From Fulvimarina endophytica (GTDB taxonomy: Bacteria > Pseudomonadota > Alphaproteobacteria > Rhizobiales > Rhizobiaceae), in contig NZ_QURL01000006.1 of assembly GCF_003403015.1 (NCBI RefSeq), positions 124,001 through 188,000 on the forward strand: 64,000 nt of DNA, given 5' to 3'. The notes beneath the pieces are model-generated. The model saw nothing but the letters and a program-made list of their open reading frames with translations, was not told the origin of the DNA and did not search any database. Below, piece after piece: positions 1 through 8,490 of this stretch. Positions within the stretch are counted from its first letter, which is position 1. Every line of letters starts with the position of its first letter. The translations under genes and the position numbers were made by a program.

Positions 1-174
1 ATCGAACTGGCCGAACGGGTGCATCGCGAATTCCCGAATATGGGCATCATCGTCGTGTCCGGGCATCCGCGCATCAACAAGTCCTCGCTGCCGATCGATG
101 TCGATTTCTTCGCCAAGCCGTATCAGGCCAAGGAATTCACGCGGACCCTGACGCGGATCGCGGAAGCCGTCTGA
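1..174 (+). CDS. Response regulator receiver domain, C-terminal end (partial)
   Basis: Only the last 57 codons are inside the window; the gene starts upstream. The translation contains a hydrophobic strand (MGIIVVSGHP) followed by FFAKPYQAKEF. This matches beta-4 and the conserved beta-5 Lys-Pro of CheY-like receiver domains, where the lysine contacts the phosphorylated aspartate. The protein ends 20-odd residues after the KP motif, so no C-terminal output domain follows: it is either a stand-alone receiver or has its output domain at the N-terminus. The partner kinase and target cannot be told from here. Confidence 0.75.
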   Translation: MELAERVHREFPNMGIIVVSGHPRINKSSLPIDVDFFAKPYQAKEFTRTLTRIAEAV

Positions 175-411
175 GGATTTTTCCGTAAGGCCCCGCGCGT
201 TCGCGATTCCATTGCGCCTGAGGCATTCGTTCGCGATCGCCTGATCCGTCCATTCCCGAAGACGTCGGCGTTCGGGGAGGCATCGGTGCTTGGTCAGGCG
301 ATGTCCGGTTCCGTCCTTCTCACAATTTCCTGAAAACTACCGGTCGCTTATTGAAAGCGGTCGCGAACCGGGCATCTTTCCCGGAAATCCCAAGATGGAA
401 GGATCCACTTC

Positions 412-621
412 ATGACCATGCGCTTGGCCTGCACCGCCGTTCTCGCCGTCGCTCTCGCAACCTCCGTCGGCTGCAGCCGCACCCAGCGCACCCTCGCGGG
501 CGCCGGTATCGGCGGTGCGTCCGGCGCCGTGATCGGCGATGCGGTCGGTGGAAGCGGCGGCGCGCTCGTCGGTGCGATCGCCGGCGGTGCCGGCGGTGCC
601 TATGTGGGCCGCAACTACTGA
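412..621 (+). CDS. Small glycine-zipper lipoprotein
   Basis: A 69-residue protein with an N-terminal hydrophobic signal ending in a lipobox-like cysteine (ATSVGCSR), so it is probably lipidated and held in the outer membrane or at the inner-membrane surface. The rest is a run of GxxxG-type repeats (AGAGIGGASGAVIGDAVGG and a second copy), the glycine-zipper pattern of small envelope proteins such as the OsmB/YMGG families. A good ribosome site, GGAAGGA at 397-403, lies 8 bases before the ATG at 412; a second ATG at 418 is possible. A clear terminator follows at 738-773. The exact role is unknown; envelope-stress lipoproteins of this kind are common. Confidence 0.8.
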   Translation: MTMRLACTAVLAVALATSVGCSRTQRTLAGAGIGGASGAVIGDAVGGSGGALVGAIAGGAGGAYVGRNY

Positions 622-643
622 CGAACGCGGTTTCGCGATCGAT

Positions 644-680
644 GGAACCGGGCGGTCGCTTGAGGCGACCCTCCGGTTCC
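644..680 (+). other. Long imperfect hairpin after the glycine-zipper gene
   Basis: GGAACCGG (644-651) and GGTCGC (654-659) pair with GCGACC (665-670) and CCGGTTCC (673-680), giving a 14-bp interrupted stem with a tiny loop. No T-run follows, so it is more likely an mRNA 3'-end stabiliser than the terminator, which lies just downstream. Confidence 0.5.
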
Positions 681-737
681 AGCCGACATCAAATCGCCGG
701 CCGGTGGCGCATCCGCCCCTGAAAGGCCGAACGAAGG

Positions 738-773
738 AGCCCCATTCCCGCATCGGCAGGAACGGGGCTTTTT
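738..773 (+). terminator. Rho-independent terminator
   Basis: AGCCCC plus TTCC on the left pair with GGAA plus GGGGCT on the right, followed by TTTTT at 769-773. It closes the glycine-zipper lipoprotein transcript on the plus strand and sits just past the 3' end of the opposing porin gene. Confidence 0.8.
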
Positions 774-809
774 CGTGGGGCGAGGCGCCGGGTCCCGGTC
801 CCGGCCGCC

Positions 810-1649
810 TCAGTTGCCGCGGGCGAGCTTGTTCAGCGCCTTCCATCCCGTCGTGAAGGACAGGGTGCCGACCACCGTCGAGCCGCACTTGAAAGTGTCC
901 GTGCACTGGGTCGAGGCGTCGAGATCGGTGTCGTGGTAGCGCACGTCGAAGGAGAACGCGTCCTCGAAGGTGTAGGTCACGCCCGCATCCCAGACGAGAT
1001 GGCGATCGAAGAGGCCCTTGTCGAAATCCTGATAGCCGAGCGAGCCGGAGAACTCGAAATTGTTCGGCAGGGGAACCGAGAGGCTGCCCTTGTAGAACGT
1101 GCCCGTTTCGCGGTCGTCGCCGAAATAGTTCGGCGCGTAGGCGAAGGTCGCGCCGATGGTGGCCACGTCCTCGAAGGTATAGGACACCGTGTTGAAGACC
1201 TCCGGATAGTTGAGGTCGTCATTGTCGAGATAGAAGTAGTAATAGGCCGTCACGTCGATCGACCAGGGGCCGAAGCTCGGACGATAGGCGATGAAGGGAT
1301 CGAATTCCACATCCGGCTCGGGCGTGCCGAAATAGACGTTCGAGGTGAAGAAGCCCGCATGGAAATCGTAGAGCGAGGCGTCCAGCGTCGCCTGGATCGC
1401 CGGATTGCGATCGGTCTGCGAAAAGCCGCGAAGGGAGACGTAGTCGGTGGTGCCTGCGACCGTCAGGTTGAGATCGAAGGGGCTGTCCTGGATGTCCCAG
1501 CCGCGATCGGTGCCGATGGGGGCGGGGCCGGAACCGTCGGCCTGGGAACCGGGCGATTCCTGAGCCGCCGCCGGGCCGATCGCGAAACCTGCAACCGTAA
1601 GGCAGGTGGCGAGAAGCAGGGACGGATGGCGCGGAAGAGAAATCGTCAT
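810..1649 (-). CDS. TorF-family putative porin (outer-membrane beta-barrel)
   Basis: A 279-residue protein with a signal peptide (MTISLPRHPSLLLATCLTVAG..., cleavage near AAAQES). The mature chain is rich in alternating aromatic and polar residues, begins with a LTVAGTTDYVSLRGFSQTD segment and shows repeated strand pairs such as DVTAYYYFYLDNDDLNYPE. The DYxxRGxSQTD-type start is the signature of the TorF/gcw_chp family of proteobacterial outer-membrane proteins, presumed small barrels with unknown substrate. The C-terminus (ALNKLARGN) lacks the usual terminal aromatic. The gene stands alone. About 95 bases upstream is a near-perfect 22-bp palindrome (1743-1764), suggesting regulated expression. 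Confidence 0.85.
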   Translation of the reverse strand: MTISLPRHPSLLLATCLTVAGFAIGPAAAQESPGSQADGSGPAPIGTDRGWDIQDSPFDLNLTVAGTTDYVSLRGFSQTDRNPAIQATLDASLYDFHAGFFTSNVYFGTPEPDVEFDPFIAYRPSFGPWSIDVTAYYYFYLDNDDLNYPEVFNTVSYTFEDVATIGATFAYAPNYFGDDRETGTFYKGSLSVPLPNNFEFSGSLGYQDFDKGLFDRHLVWDAGVTYTFEDAFSFDVRYHDTDLDASTQCTDTFKCGSTVVGTLSFTTGWKALNKLARGN

Positions 1650-2007
1650 CGGTTGGGGATCCTGTGCGGGGTTCGAAGGCTACGCCCGCATGAGAGGCGA
1701 TCCCGTAAGGGAATGAAACCACCGGATCCGAGGCGGAAATCATTTGTGGCAAATTTGCGACAAAGATCGTGACGAAACCGTCACAGGCTCGACCCGTTGG
1801 GCCGGGCGGCCTTGCCTGAGGTGGCAGTGCGACGATCGGCACGTGTGCAGGGGGCGATCAGCCTTGAAGAGTCGGCCCGATCCTCGCCTGCGGTTCTGAG
1901 ATCGCACGGGCCCGGTCTTGCGATCGGGACCGGCGGTCGGCGTCTGCTGCCGGGTCGGACGCTGGGGGCGGGCGCCGTGGGTGGAAGCCGCCCCGGCGCC
2001 CTTGGCC
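1650..2007. other. Intergenic region upstream of the porin gene
   Basis: 358 bases between the porin start and the OmpA-like gene's 3' end. The porin-proximal half holds two dyads (1743-1764 and 1769-1784). The GC-rich remainder (about 1790-2007) shows no convincing ORF, terminator or RNA. Confidence 0.6.
1743..1764. promoter_or_regulatory. Near-perfect 22-bp palindrome upstream of porin gene
   Basis: TTTGTGGCAAA abuts TTTGCGACAAA; the arms are inverted copies with one mismatch and no spacer. A site of this size and symmetry 94 bases upstream of the minus-strand porin start looks like a dimeric repressor or activator site. A second dyad, GTGACG-AAAC-CGTCAC, lies at 1769-1784. The factor is unknown. 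Confidence 0.5.
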
Positions 2008-2673
2008 TCAGCGGGTGGAGAGCGGCGAGATCTGCACCTCGACGCGGCGATTGCGGGCGCGGCCGGCTTCGGTCGCGTTGTCGGCGATCGGCTGGCTCTC
2101 GCCGTAACCCTGGGTGTTCAGGCGGTTCGGGCTGACGCCGCGGCTCGCCAGATACTGGCTGACCGAGGAGGCGCGCTGCTGGGAAAGCCTCAGATTGTAG
2201 CCGTCGCTGCCCTGGCTGTCGGTGTGGCCATAGACGTTGATGATCGTGTCGTCGAACTTCTGGAGGACGAGCCCGACCGAATCGAGGGTCGGATAGAAGG
2301 CCGGCAGGATCTGCGCCTGGTCGGTCGGGAAGGTGACGTTGGAGGGCATGTTGAGGATGATGCGGTCGCCGACGCGCGTCACCGAGACGCCGGTGCCCTG
2401 GAGCTGCTGGCGGAGCTGGGCTTCCTGATTGTCCATATAGGCGCCGATGCCGGCACCCGCGAGGCCGCCGATGCCGGCGCCGATGGCGGCGGCGGTGCCC
2501 TCGTCCTGTCCCGTGGCGCGCGCGACGAGATAGCCGCCGGCCGCGCCGAGGCCCGTTCCGAGGCCCGCTCCGCCGAGCGTGTTGGAGATCTTCATCTCGC
2601 CCGTATAGGGGTCCGTCGTGCAGCCGGCGAGGGCGACGGAAAGGGACAGGGCGACGAGAATGGTCCGGATCAT
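2008..2673 (-). CDS. OmpA-family lipoprotein with glycine zipper
   Basis: 221 residues. The start at 2673 gives a clean lipoprotein signal (MIRTILVALSLSVALAGCTT, lipobox LAGC); upstream in-frame codons would spoil it. After the lipid anchor comes a glycine-zipper segment (GGAGLGTGLGAAGGYLVA, GAGIGGLAGAGIGAYMD), then a C-terminal OmpA-like peptidoglycan-binding domain with the NVYGHTDSQGSDGYNLRLS motif (Asp and Arg contact diaminopimelate) and the late RNRRVEVQI motif. It probably links the outer membrane to peptidoglycan, like YiaD/Pal relatives. It is transcribed alone, divergent from glmS. Confidence 0.9.
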   Translation of the reverse strand: MIRTILVALSLSVALAGCTTDPYTGEMKISNTLGGAGLGTGLGAAGGYLVARATGQDEGTAAAIGAGIGGLAGAGIGAYMDNQEAQLRQQLQGTGVSVTRVGDRIILNMPSNVTFPTDQAQILPAFYPTLDSVGLVLQKFDDTIINVYGHTDSQGSDGYNLRLSQQRASSVSQYLASRGVSPNRLNTQGYGESQPIADNATEAGRARNRRVEVQISPLSTR

Positions 2674-3022
2674 GGTGTTCGAAGGCTCCAGCATGAGTAG
2701 ATCTTGTCGAGCCGCGGCTTTCGACGAACGGCCTCGTGAACGCGCCATAGGAAGGACGCGTGTCGCAAATACGGCTTAGCCGCCGGCGCTGAACTCGGCC
2801 TGAACGCGTTGCCGGGCCGCAACGATCATGCGCCTCTCCATTGCCGTTCGCGAGGGGCCAGGCGATCGCCCGGCGGTAGGTGCCGGCAAGGGGTGTAAGA
2901 CCGCGACACGCATCGTGACGTGCATTTTCCGGCAGCTTCTTTATCAGGAAGCGAAATGAGCCGGCGCTGCCGAGTGCTGCCGGACGATCCAACGAACCCT
3001 TCGAGAAGAGAAGTGCGTCCTC
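2674..3022. other. Divergent promoter region, OmpA-like gene / glmS
   Basis: 349 bases between two divergent start codons. It must hold both promoters, but I see no clear sigma-70 pair, no glmS-type ribozyme core and no long dyad. Confidence 0.4.
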
Positions 3023-4849
3023 ATGTGCGGCATCATCGGTATCGTCAGTTCCCGGCCTGTCGCCGAGAGGCTGGTCGACAGTCTCAAGCGGCTCGAATAT
3101 CGCGGCTATGACTCGGCCGGCATCGCGGTTCTCGACGAGGGGGACCTCAAGCGGCTGCGCGCCGAGGGCAAGCTCGTCAACCTGGCCGAGAAGCTGAAGG
3201 CCGAGCCTTGCGACGGCAATATCGGCATCGGCCACACCCGCTGGGCGACCCATGGCCTGCCGAACGAGACCAATGCCCATCCGCACCAGACGGAGCGGCT
3301 CTCGCTCGTCCATAACGGGATCATCGAGAACTATCGGGACCTGCGCGCCGAACTGGAGGCCGATGGCGCGGTCTTCGAGAGCCAGACCGATACCGAGACG
3401 GTCGCCCATCTGGTGACGCGCGAACTCGGTCGCGGCCACGAGCCGCGCAAGGCCGTCCAGGAGGCCCTCGCACGGCTGGAGGGCGCCTTCTCGCTCGCTA
3501 TCCTCTTCAAGGGCGAGGACAACCTCCTCATCGGCGCGCGCCGGGGCTCGCCCCTCGTCGTGGGCGAGGGGGAGGGCGAGACCTTCCTCGGCTCGGATGC
3601 CATCGCGCTGTCGCCCTTCACCGATCGCATCCGCTATCTGGAAGAGGGCGATCTCGCCGTTCTGACGCGGGAGACGATCGCGATCTTCGACGAGTTCGGC
3701 AATCCGGCCGAGCGCGTGATGAAGCGGTCGAGCGGCAAGCCGCTCTACGTGGACAAGGGCAATTACCGCCATTTCATGCTGAAGGAGATCTACGAGCAGC
3801 CCGAGGTGATCGGCCATACGCTCGGCTCCTTCGTGGACCTGACCACCGGTCGCACGCGCCTGCCGAGGGGCGCCTCGATCGACTTCTCCTCGATCGGGCG
3901 CATCGCCCTTTCGGCCTGCGGCACGGGCTATTACGCAGCGCTGGTCGGCCGCTACTACTTCGAGCGCTATGCCCGGATCGCCTGCGATCTCGACGTGGCG
4001 TCCGAGTTCCGCTACCGCGAAAGCCCGCTCGACGACGTGGATCTCGCTTTGTTCGTCTCCCAGTCGGGTGAGACCGCCGATACGCTCGCCTCTCTGCGCT
4101 ATGCCAAGGAGACGGGGCTTTCGACGGCGGCGATCGTCAATGTGGACGAGTCGAGCATCGCCCGCGAGGCCGACCACGTGCTGCCGACGCTTGCCGGCCC
4201 CGAGATCGGCGTCGCCTCGACCAAGGCCTTCACCTGCCAGCTGATGGCGCTTGCCGCGCTCGCGGTCCGTGCCGGCGTCGACAGGGGCCGCATCGATGCC
4301 CGGCAGGAACTCGAGCTGACCGGCGTGCTTCAGGAGGCGCCGCGCCTCGTCAACGAGGTGCTGCATCTGGAAGAGCAGATCGCGGATCTCTCGCGCCATA
4401 TGGCGACGAAGAAGCATGCGCTCTTCCTCGGGCGCGGCCTGTCCTTCCCGCTCGCGCTCGAAGGTGCCCTGAAGCTGAAGGAGATCAGCTATATCCATGC
4501 CGAAGGCTATGCCGCCGGCGAACTGAAGCACGGGCCGATCGCGCTGATCGACGATACGATGCCCGTGGTGGTGATCGCGCCCCATGATCGAAGCTTCGAC
4601 AAGACCGCTTCAAACGTCCAGGAGGTCGCCGCCCGCGGCGGCGAGATCATCCTCCTGACCGATCGCAAGGGCGCTGCGGCCGGCATCGTCGACGATGCGC
4701 ACACCATCGTCCTGCCCGACATGCCCGAGATCCTGACGCCGATCGTCTATTCGGTTCCGCTCCAGCTGCTCGCCTACCACACGGCCGTCCAGATGGGCAC
4801 GGATGTGGACCAGCCGCGCAATCTGGCGAAATCCGTCACGGTGGAGTGA
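3023..4849 (+). CDS. glmS: Glutamine--fructose-6-phosphate aminotransferase (isomerizing)
   Basis: Makes glucosamine-6-phosphate from fructose-6-phosphate and glutamine, the first committed step to UDP-GlcNAc for peptidoglycan and LPS; cytoplasmic. 608 residues, the normal length. The N-terminus is MCGIIGIV, with Cys2 becoming the N-terminal nucleophile of the class II glutaminase domain (residues about 2-220); HTRWATHG is the glutamine-binding motif. Two SIS domains follow (about 285-425 and 455-600), with CGTGYYAA and SQSGETADT phosphosugar loops, and the chain ends in the conserved DQPRNLAKSVTVE tail. In many bacteria it follows glmU; here it stands alone. The start is fixed by the need for Cys2. 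Confidence 0.98.
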   Translation: MCGIIGIVSSRPVAERLVDSLKRLEYRGYDSAGIAVLDEGDLKRLRAEGKLVNLAEKLKAEPCDGNIGIGHTRWATHGLPNETNAHPHQTERLSLVHNGIIENYRDLRAELEADGAVFESQTDTETVAHLVTRELGRGHEPRKAVQEALARLEGAFSLAILFKGEDNLLIGARRGSPLVVGEGEGETFLGSDAIALSPFTDRIRYLEEGDLAVLTRETIAIFDEFGNPAERVMKRSSGKPLYVDKGNYRHFMLKEIYEQPEVIGHTLGSFVDLTTGRTRLPRGASIDFSSIGRIALSACGTGYYAALVGRYYFERYARIACDLDVASEFRYRESPLDDVDLALFVSQSGETADTLASLRYAKETGLSTAAIVNVDESSIAREADHVLPTLAGPEIGVASTKAFTCQLMALAALAVRAGVDRGRIDARQELELTGVLQEAPRLVNEVLHLEEQIADLSRHMATKKHALFLGRGLSFPLALEGALKLKEISYIHAEGYAAGELKHGPIALIDDTMPVVVIAPHDRSFDKTASNVQEVAARGGEIILLTDRKGAAAGIVDDAHTIVLPDMPEILTPIVYSVPLQLLAYHTAVQMGTDVDQPRNLAKSVTVE

Positions 4850-5081
4850 TGCCGGCGGACACGTGAAAGCATCGCTTTCGAATGTTCGCTGGCAGCACGA
4901 GCGGCGTCTGAGCCTCTTGCCGGGTGTGGATCGACCCGCGGGCAATTCGCTCGTCCGGCGGTATCGAGCATGATGCCGAGAAATCGGATGACGTTTCGGA
5001 CGAGGTCATCCGGCGGGACGACGACCCGGAGCGACGCGGTCGATCGGGCTCGTCGCATCTTGCGCCGGGCCCCGGCCGGGA

Positions 5082-5912
5082 TCAGCTCCCGCTTGGCCAG
5101 CGGCGGGCACCGGCACCCGCGCCCGCGGGAACCAGCGCGGGCTTTGCGACCTTCTTGCGGGCGAGCTGGCGCGAGGTGACAGGCACGCCGCGATAGAGCT
5201 GCTTGACGGCCTCCACCATCACGACCCCGGCAAAGACGGGCCAGGCTGTGCGTCCGAGGCGCTCCAGCGGGGTCGTCACGGAGAGGAGCGCGCGGCGGCG
5301 GAAGGGCGGAAAGAACAGGGCTTCGGAAAAGGTCGCGGGCGTGAACATCGCCCCGCGCAGGAGCCGCTGCAACTGGCCGCGCGACCAGGGGCGACCCGAG
5401 CCGAAGGGCGTGTGTTCGAACCGCGCCCAGACCCCGCGCCGGTTCGGCGCGACGATGATCACCCGGCCGCCGGGTGCGAGGACGCGCCAGATCTCCTCCA
5501 TGAAGGCCTCCGGGCTCTCGGCGAATTCGAGACCGTGGACGATCAGCATCCGGTCGATCGAGGCGTCTCCGAGAGGCAGGTTCTCGAGGCCGACGAGCGC
5601 CGTCAGCGAGGCCGATCCGTGCGGCCAGCACGCCGCTCCCTGGGGCGCGGGCATGAAGGACAGGGCGCGCTCGGCATCGACGGCGAACCGGTCGAGAAAC
5701 GGCGTGCCATAGCCGATGGCGACGAGCCGCTCCTCCGAGATCGGCGCCCAGATCGGCGTCAAAGCGAGGGAGATCGCCCGAGCGGCCTGCACTCCGAGCG
5801 GGCTGGCGTAGAAATCGCGCAGGTCGATGATGTCGGCGTTCGTGATCGGACCCTTCCTCGCTGCGCGGTTGAAAGCGCGTAAGGGTATGGCGCAGGCGGC
5901 AGGAGGTCGCAA
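5082..5912 (-). CDS. SAM-dependent class I methyltransferase
   Basis: The core (from ADIIDLRDFYASPLG onwards, about 250 residues) is a class I methyltransferase of a type common in rhizobia. It shows an acidic GLEFAESPEAFMEEIWRVLAPGGRVIIVAPNR block, motifs like those of ubiquinone/menaquinone and Methyltransf_11 enzymes. A hydrophobic segment (WPVFAGVVMVEAVKQLY) and a basic tail follow. The substrate is unknown. The N-terminus is uncertain. A TTG at 5912 is the nearest standard start giving a modest extension. The best ribosome site, GAGGAAGGG (5859-5851), sits 4-6 bases before an ATC codon at 5846 that would give a 254-residue protein of family-typical length. It is divergent from gloB. Confidence 0.8.
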   Translation of the reverse strand: MRPPAACAIPLRAFNRAARKGPITNADIIDLRDFYASPLGVQAARAISLALTPIWAPISEERLVAIGYGTPFLDRFAVDAERALSFMPAPQGAACWPHGSASLTALVGLENLPLGDASIDRMLIVHGLEFAESPEAFMEEIWRVLAPGGRVIIVAPNRRGVWARFEHTPFGSGRPWSRGQLQRLLRGAMFTPATFSEALFFPPFRRRALLSVTTPLERLGRTAWPVFAGVVMVEAVKQLYRGVPVTSRQLARKKVAKPALVPAGAGAGARRWPSGS

Positions 5913-6131
5913 GCCGCCCGCCTGTCTTTGGGGCAGGGCGCGTATCGGGTGAGGATGCGGGATGGGCCGCAGACGAGGACTTGGGACATGCGAGACGGGG
6001 CCGTCGTGGAGCCGTACTCCCTGTTCGGCGGATGCGGTGCTTCGCCCGTGCGGACGCATCATGCCTTGGCAGGCCCGGCCCGGCGCTTATCTGCGTCGAA
6101 ACCATGATTCAGCCCACGGGAGCCAGACGCC

Positions 6132-6896
6132 ATGTCCGAGATCGAGATCCGCCAGTTCGGATGCCGCAGCGACAATTTCGGCGTGCTCGTCCATCGCGGC
6201 GAGACGACGATTTCGATCGATGCACCCGAGGAGAAGCCGATCCTCGACGCCCTGTCTGAAGCCGGATGGACGCTCACCCACATCCTAACCACCCATCATC
6301 ATCGCGATCATGTGGACGCGAACGAGGCTCTGAAGGCGAGGTTCGGCGCGAAGATCATCGGCCCGAAGGAGGAAGCCTCGAAGATCCCCGGCCTCGACGA
6401 AGCGGTGGGCGGCGGCGCGCGGCTCGATATCGGCGGGATCGAGGTGGAGGTCATCGACACCCCGGGACATACGCTGGGCGAGGTCTCCTATTACCTGCCC
6501 GAGGCAAAGGCGCTGTTTGCGGCCGATGCCCTCTTCTCCCTCGGCTGCGGCCGTCTGTTCGAGGGCGATCCGGCGATGATGTGGGATTCACTGAAGCGCC
6601 TGCGCGAACTGCCCGACGACACCATGCTCTATTGCGGCCACGAATATACGGCGACGAATGTTCGCTGCGCCTTGGCGCTCGACCCGGACAATCTTCTGCT
6701 CAAGGAACGGGCCACCGAGGTCGAGCATCTGCGCGCGGCCGGCAAGCCGACCCTGCCGGTCGAACTCGGCCGCGAGAAGAGGACGAACCCGTTCCTGCGG
6801 GCGGACGACGCGGAGTTCCAGAAGGCCGTCGGCATGGAAGGGGAGGACCCGGTCGCCGTCTTCGCCCATGCCCGCAAGACCCGCGACGGATACTGA
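6132..6896 (+). CDS. gloB: Hydroxyacylglutathione hydrolase (glyoxalase II)
   Basis: Hydrolyses S-lactoylglutathione to lactate and glutathione, the second step of methylglyoxal detoxification; in a methylotroph-like genome related enzymes also act on formylglutathione. 254 residues, the standard length. It has the metallo-beta-lactamase fold with TTHHHRDHVDAN (binuclear metal site), the later IDTPGHTLG histidine, FAADALFSLGCGR (bridging Asp) and YCGHEYT. The C-terminal HAGH domain ends with ELGREKRTNPFLR, which contacts glutathione. It is followed 6 bases later by a cupin gene, probably cotranscribed, and is divergent from the methyltransferase gene, an arrangement often kept in Rhizobiales. 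Confidence 0.95.
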   Translation: MSEIEIRQFGCRSDNFGVLVHRGETTISIDAPEEKPILDALSEAGWTLTHILTTHHHRDHVDANEALKARFGAKIIGPKEEASKIPGLDEAVGGGARLDIGGIEVEVIDTPGHTLGEVSYYLPEAKALFAADALFSLGCGRLFEGDPAMMWDSLKRLRELPDDTMLYCGHEYTATNVRCALALDPDNLLLKERATEVEHLRAAGKPTLPVELGREKRTNPFLRADDAEFQKAVGMEGEDPVAVFAHARKTRDGY

Positions 6897-6901
6897 TCGC
6901 C

Positions 6902-7354
6902 GTGAACGCGGAGGTTCGTGCGATCATCGAGAGGCTCGGGCTCGAGCGCCATCCCGAAGGCGGCTGGTATCGCGAGACCTTTCGCGACACGGCGACGGAC
7001 GATGCGGGCCGGGCCCGCTCGACCTCGATCTACTATCTTCTCGAGGCCGGTGAGACCTCCGAATGGCACCGGGTGCGCGATGCCGCCGAGGTCTGGCATT
7101 ATTATCGCGGCGCGCCGCTCGTCATCACGGTCTCACCCGACGGCCACGATGCGTCCGCCCACCATGTCGGCCCCGATCTCGAACGCGGTCAGAGGCCGCA
7201 ATTCGTGGTGCCGGCCAATTGGTGGCAGACCTCGACCAGTCTCGGGGTCTACACCCTGGTCGGCTGCACCGTCGCGCCGGGCTTCAGCTTCGAGAGCTTC
7301 GAGATGGCCCCGCCCGACTGGCGCCCGATGCCGCGCCCGGCCTCGGGACGATAG
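6902..7354 (+). CDS. DUF985 / cupin_5 family protein
   Basis: 150 residues from a GTG start at 6902, only 5 bases after the gloB stop, so probably translated from the same mRNA. The sequence carries the DUF985 signature: an N-terminal LGLERHPEGGWYRETFRD, a central cupin strand set with SEWHRVRDAAEVWHYYRGAPL, and FVVPANWWQTS near the end. Family members fold as a beta-barrel cupin; eukaryotic and bacterial homologues have no firmly assigned reaction, though sugar or keto-acid binding has been proposed. The close link to gloB suggests a small-metabolite role but does not prove it. Confidence 0.9.
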   Translation: MNAEVRAIIERLGLERHPEGGWYRETFRDTATDDAGRARSTSIYYLLEAGETSEWHRVRDAAEVWHYYRGAPLVITVSPDGHDASAHHVGPDLERGQRPQFVVPANWWQTSTSLGVYTLVGCTVAPGFSFESFEMAPPDWRPMPRPASGR

Positions 7355-7450
7355 CGGTTCGGCGGCGCCGGTGCGTTGTCCGGCACTGACGATGCCGCCG
7401 TCCCGCAGGGCCTTGTCGGCGTCCGGTCTTGCGAGGCGACGATCCGGTGG

Positions 7451-8347
7451 TCAGGCCGGCGCGGTCTCGAAGGTCTCTTCGAAGACGTTTCCGTCCGTAT
7501 CGGTCGCCCGAACCTCGAACGGCTTCTCGGTCTCGCCCGAATAGTTGAAGCGGAAGCTCGGATCCTCGGAGATGGAGATCCCGCCCGTCATGGTGAACAG
7601 GGTCTTTCCATCGCGCGAGACGTCGATCTCGTCGATGAAATGGGCCGGAATGTAGAGAAGGGTCACCTGATCCTTCTGGAGGCCCGAATTGTTCGGATGG
7701 CGGATCTGAAGCTGGGCCTCGCGCTTGTCGCTCTCGCCTTCCACGGCGCCGAAGCTGCGCAGCTTCATCTTGCCCATCTCGCGCGCCGCAACGTCCGGGT
7801 CCTTGGCGGCGGGCGCCGCACAGCCGCCGGCCGCCTTCACGAAGCGCTTCGTGACGAAGAGATTGCCCGAGGCATCCTCCGCGACGACATGCACGTCGGT
7901 ATAGGCGTTGACGCGCACCCGCGTCGACAGTTCGGTGAGACCCGAGCCTTCGGCGATCTTGAAGGTTGCGGCCACCGGCGAGGGGTTCTCGTCGATGACG
8001 AGCGTCACCTTGCGGATGTCCTTCGTCGGATCGAGACTGATCGTCATCGGCACGACGGCGGGATCGGCGGCGCGGTTCGGCGCGTCGAGGGAAACGACGT
8101 CGGTTCCCGCCTGGAGCTGCCGGTCGCCGAAGAGATCGCTCTTTAGATATTCGGTCCAGGCCGAATCCGGGGCTTCGGCCGAGGCCGTCTGCGTTTTCGC
8201 GGGGTCCTTCGCCGGTGTTTCGGCGAGGCCCAAGGCCGGCCACAGCAAGGCCGTGCCGGCAAGAAGGGTCGCTGCGAGCGCGGATCTGCCCGTTGCACGG
8301 ACGAGCGCGATGCGCCTGCCGATTGCGCTGTCGTCGGTTCTCATCAT
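7451..8347 (-). CDS. Quinoprotein dehydrogenase-associated SoxYZ-like carrier protein
   Basis: 298 residues with a long signal peptide (hydrophobic SALAATLLAGTALLWPALGLAE). The mature part is a fused SoxY-like domain (about 60-185, with the KAAGGCAAP cysteine that corresponds to the SoxY swinging-arm GGC) and a SoxZ-like domain (about 195-298, IRHPNNSGLQ...YIPAHFIDEI). SoxYZ carries sulfur intermediates, but this fused form is a family found beside PQQ alcohol dehydrogenases rather than sulfur-oxidation genes. In this window it precedes a zinc hydrolase and lies divergent from xoxF. Its real substrate in methylotrophs is unknown; periplasmic relay or protection of the quinoprotein is inferred. 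An in-frame second Met follows the first. Confidence 0.88.
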   Translation of the reverse strand: MMRTDDSAIGRRIALVRATGRSALAATLLAGTALLWPALGLAETPAKDPAKTQTASAEAPDSAWTEYLKSDLFGDRQLQAGTDVVSLDAPNRAADPAVVPMTISLDPTKDIRKVTLVIDENPSPVAATFKIAEGSGLTELSTRVRVNAYTDVHVVAEDASGNLFVTKRFVKAAGGCAAPAAKDPDVAAREMGKMKLRSFGAVEGESDKREAQLQIRHPNNSGLQKDQVTLLYIPAHFIDEIDVSRDGKTLFTMTGGISISEDPSFRFNYSGETEKPFEVRATDTDGNVFEETFETAPA

Positions 8348-8490
8348 GATGAAACGATCCTCCCGATCGGTTGCCGGACTTTCGCCGGCGGCCCTCCCGC
8401 CGATCCGTGCGAAAACCTCATGCGTGACTTGTCATCAATGTGGCTCATCGCCCGGCGCCCCGCAAGACGCATGGCGGCCGGGCGCTCCCC

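Noticed and set aside
3001..3022. A glmS ribozyme-type riboswitch upstream of glmS
   Set aside because: No conserved core sequence is visible and such ribozymes are known from Gram-positive bacteria.
1781..4585. A 934-codon open frame on the minus strand opposite glmS and crossing the OmpA-like gene
   Set aside because: Shadow frame caused by high GC; glmS and the OmpA-like lipoprotein on their own frames match well-known families end to end.
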